DNA from: a virus
Length of the DNA stretch: 46,495 nt
IMG/VR virus record: IMGVR_UViG_3300005471_000024
Location: 1-46,495 of that record
Strand: one strand, 5' to 3'
The notes below the pieces were generated by a model. It did no database searches and was not told the origin of the DNA. It saw nothing but the letters and a program-made list of their open reading frames with translations. The position numbers were made by a program, and so were the translations under genes. Shown here piece after piece: positions 45,264 through 46,495 of this stretch; within the stretch, counting starts at the first letter, position 1, and each line of letters begins with the position of its first letter.

Positions 45264-45318
45264 CGCGGCCTGGCGAGCCTACCAGCATGCTGGCAGGCTC
45301 GACGGGCCGCGCGGCCCT
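45264..45318 (-). repeat. Structured intergenic element, copy E
   Basis: Begins 5 bases after the stop at 45324. Minus strand: AGGGCCGCGCGGCCCGTC, GAGCC, an inner hairpin built on CCAGCATGCTGG, GGCTC, GCCAGGCCGCG. It gives the cleanest version of the two-stem fold: CGCGGCC with GGCCGCG and GAGCC with GGCTC. Confidence 0.7.
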
Positions 45319-45323
45319 CACAG

Positions 45324-46076
45324 TCACTTCGCGGTCTTGATCCAACCCGGTGCGACCGCGTCGCCCTTGGCAACCAGCACACCGCGCTTGTAACCATGCT
45401 CGTACTCGGGCGCGAGGCCACGCTCGGTGGCGTGCGCGCCTCGGAGGCCATCCTGGTAGCCCACAAAGTAGGGCATCCAGTCGGCCGGGCGCGCGTCACT
45501 GGTCTGGTCGATGGTGAGCTCGTCGACGCCTCCCATCTTCGCCATGATGCGCGCGTCGTGCCGACCCTCGGACACGCCGCGTGCGATCGCGCTGTTCACG
45601 TCGCCGCGCATGTACTCGGCCGCGGTGGAGCCGATCTTGTTCACCGGGCGCTTCATGCGCCGCGCCATCTCGCGGGCGTCGCGCCTGAGCATGTGGGCTT
45701 CACCTCGCGCGAGGCGCAGCAGGCGACCCCAAGCGTTCCCCTCCCAGGACTCGAGCGGCGCCTTGCAGCCGTACTCGTAGCAGACCACCGCGCGCCACGC
45801 GTCGGTGAGGTCGCTGGGATCTTCTGGACCACACGAGCGCAGCGCGCTCGCCTGGGTCTCGGCGTCGATCGCGTCGAGGTCGACCAGCGCCAGCTCCACG
45901 ACGTACGTGTCGTGACCCTCGTTGTCCCGACCGCACGCCTCGTCCATGTTCGTGAGCTCGATGACCTGGAATTGGCGTCCGGTCGTGCGCCGGAACCACT
46001 TGCCTCCGTAGTCTTCTGGGCTGATGTCTCCGGTGTAGTGCCACGTGGTGTCTGGCTTGACGGTGGTTGCTGGCAT
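45324..46076 (-). CDS. Hypothetical protein, phage accessory type
   Basis: A 250-aa protein with leader ACGAGGAGCAAGCC. The N-terminal part is acidic with strands (RQFQVIELTN, DTYVVELALVDLDA). The middle is helical and basic (ARGEAHMLRRDAREMARRM), and the end repeats Gly-Tyr patterns (FVGYQDGLRG, YEHGYKRGV). No family recognised. Confidence 0.65.
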   Translation of the reverse strand: MPATTVKPDTTWHYTGDISPEDYGGKWFRRTTGRQFQVIELTNMDEACGRDNEGHDTYVVELALVDLDAIDAETQASALRSCGPEDPSDLTDAWRAVVCYEYGCKAPLESWEGNAWGRLLRLARGEAHMLRRDAREMARRMKRPVNKIGSTAAEYMRGDVNSAIARGVSEGRHDARIMAKMGGVDELTIDQTSDARPADWMPYFVGYQDGLRGAHATERGLAPEYEHGYKRGVLVAKGDAVAPGWIKTAK

Positions 46077-46103
46077 GGCTTGCTCCTCGTGTGTGGTCAG
46101 CTT

Positions 46104-46161
46104 CGCGCGGTCTGGCGAGCCTACCAGAGTTGCTGGTCGGCTCGACGGGTCGCGCGACCCT
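46104..46161 (-). repeat. Structured intergenic element, copy F
   Basis: Begins 5 bases after the stop at 46167. Minus strand: AGGGTCGCGCGACCCGTC, GAGCC, GACCAG-CAACT-CTGGTA, GGCTC, GCCAGACCGCGCG. The inner hairpin differs in sequence from copy E but keeps pairing. Confidence 0.7.
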
Positions 46162-46166
46162 GGGCG

Positions 46167-46337
46167 CTACTCTTCGACGTACTCGGGGCACCAGCGCTCG
46201 CACATCGCGACGCCGCGGCAGTTGGCGCAGCGGCGCAGCGCGCGGCGCAGCTTGTCGCGGCCGAGCGCGATGGTGGCGACCGCCTCGCGCTCGAGTTGGG
46301 CGCGGCGCGCGGCGACGGTCTGCTCGTTCGCCAGCAT
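46167..46337 (-). CDS. Very small protein with four cysteines
   Basis: A 56-aa protein: a charged helix (AARRAQLEREAVATIALGRD) and a C-terminal cluster CANC...C...C (RRCANCRGVAMCERWCPEY), a possible zinc knuckle. Its ATG directly follows the stop of the membrane peptide upstream. No family recognised. Confidence 0.55.
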   Translation of the reverse strand: MLANEQTVAARRAQLEREAVATIALGRDKLRRALRRCANCRGVAMCERWCPEYVEE

Positions 46338-46430
46338 CTAGCGCCTCCCTCGGGCGAGCAGGAACAGCAGCAGGAGGATCGCGAGGCCGATCGCGAGGGA
46401 CAGCTGCGACGCGTGGACGGTGATGGTCAT
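46338..46430 (-). CDS. Very small membrane peptide
   Basis: A 30-aa peptide with one hydrophobic helix (SLAIGLAILLLLLFLLA) and a basic end (RGRR). Leader CTGAACCGGAGGCTTGAACC before ATG, like the leader of the gene at 38759. Function unknown. Confidence 0.5.
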   Translation of the reverse strand: MTITVHASQLSLAIGLAILLLLFLLARGRR

Positions 46431-46474
46431 GGTTCAAGCCTCCGGTTCAGGTTGTGGGTGCGAGGTCTGTCGGC

Positions 46475-46495
46475 CGCCGCTCGCGGTGAGCGGCG
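46475..46495. terminator. Hairpin at the right window edge
   Basis: CGCCGCTC, a 5-base loop and GAGCGGCG form an 8-base-pair stem. It could terminate the gene that lies beyond the right end on the minus strand. No promoter was convincing between here and 46430. Confidence 0.4.

Noticed and set aside
38817-46161. The right-arm intergenic repeats as a CRISPR array or tRNA genes
   Set aside because: They are 0.4-3 kb apart with genes between them, so not a CRISPR array. They lack an acceptor stem with CCA, an anticodon arm and a normal T-loop, so not tRNAs.
1-46495. Integrase, attachment sites or lysogeny genes
   Set aside because: No tyrosine or serine recombinase motif and no paired attachment-like repeats beside a tRNA were seen. 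The window gives no evidence for a temperate lifestyle, but it is incomplete.

Overview
The window looks like part of a tailed-phage (Caudoviricetes) genome, or a provirus of one, from a GC-rich bacterial host. It carries a family A DNA polymerase, a gp32-like ssDNA-binding protein, a RecA-type recombinase, an SbcC/SbcD pair, a long ThyX-like protein, a phage-type Dam methyltransferase, a large terminase and many small phage-type proteins. Genes are packed tightly, with stop and start codons sharing four bases (GTGA, ATGA) at dozens of junctions. No tRNA, rRNA, CRISPR array, integrase or virion structural gene could be recognised. A lipoprotein signal and a Holliday-junction toolkit fit a bacterial host, but the host phylum cannot be fixed from this window. 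Both ends are cut: base 1 lies inside a gene, and the rightmost operon has its promoter near or beyond the right end.

Layout. (1) 1-19538, plus strand: replication, recombination and nucleotide metabolism. The order is DNA polymerase, ssDNA-binding protein, RecA, KTSC-like protein, SbcD, MazG-like protein, SbcC, ThyX-like protein, Dam-like methyltransferase, PD-(D/E)XK Hjc-like resolvase, KH-domain protein, then a small operon with an HNH endonuclease that looks inserted, ending in a helix-turn-helix protein that may be the small terminase. (2) 19535-24821, minus strand: proteins of unknown function followed by the large terminase. (3) 24972-35626, minus strand: an RHH regulator, a Spo11/Topo VI-A-like protein, a large YfaP-like protein with an anti-sigma-type zinc finger at its N terminus, a lipoprotein, RuvB, and a membrane-anchored protein ending in what looks like the RuvB-binding third domain of RuvA. 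(4) 35689-46430, minus strand: mostly small accessory proteins, one Ycf46-like AAA+ ATPase and a family of structured intergenic repeats.

Two non-coding systems stand out. Seven promoters have a -35 box (TTGACA) embedded in an inverted repeat, GTTGAC-N3-GTCAAC, with a -10 box 17-18 bases downstream. This suggests one regulator controlling many operons. In the right arm, six (perhaps seven) copies of a roughly 57-base element lie in intergenic gaps on the minus strand, most of them 5-9 bases after a stop codon. Each can fold into a conserved outer stem, an internal loop and an apical hairpin with compensatory changes.

The most unusual coding content is the recombination set. RuvB comes without RuvA or RuvC. 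It lies close to a protein with a transmembrane helix and a RuvA domain III-like C terminus, and elsewhere in the window there are RecA, SbcCD, an Hjc-like nuclease and a lone Topo VI-A/Spo11-like protein. Together they suggest that this phage handles its own branched DNA, possibly at the membrane.
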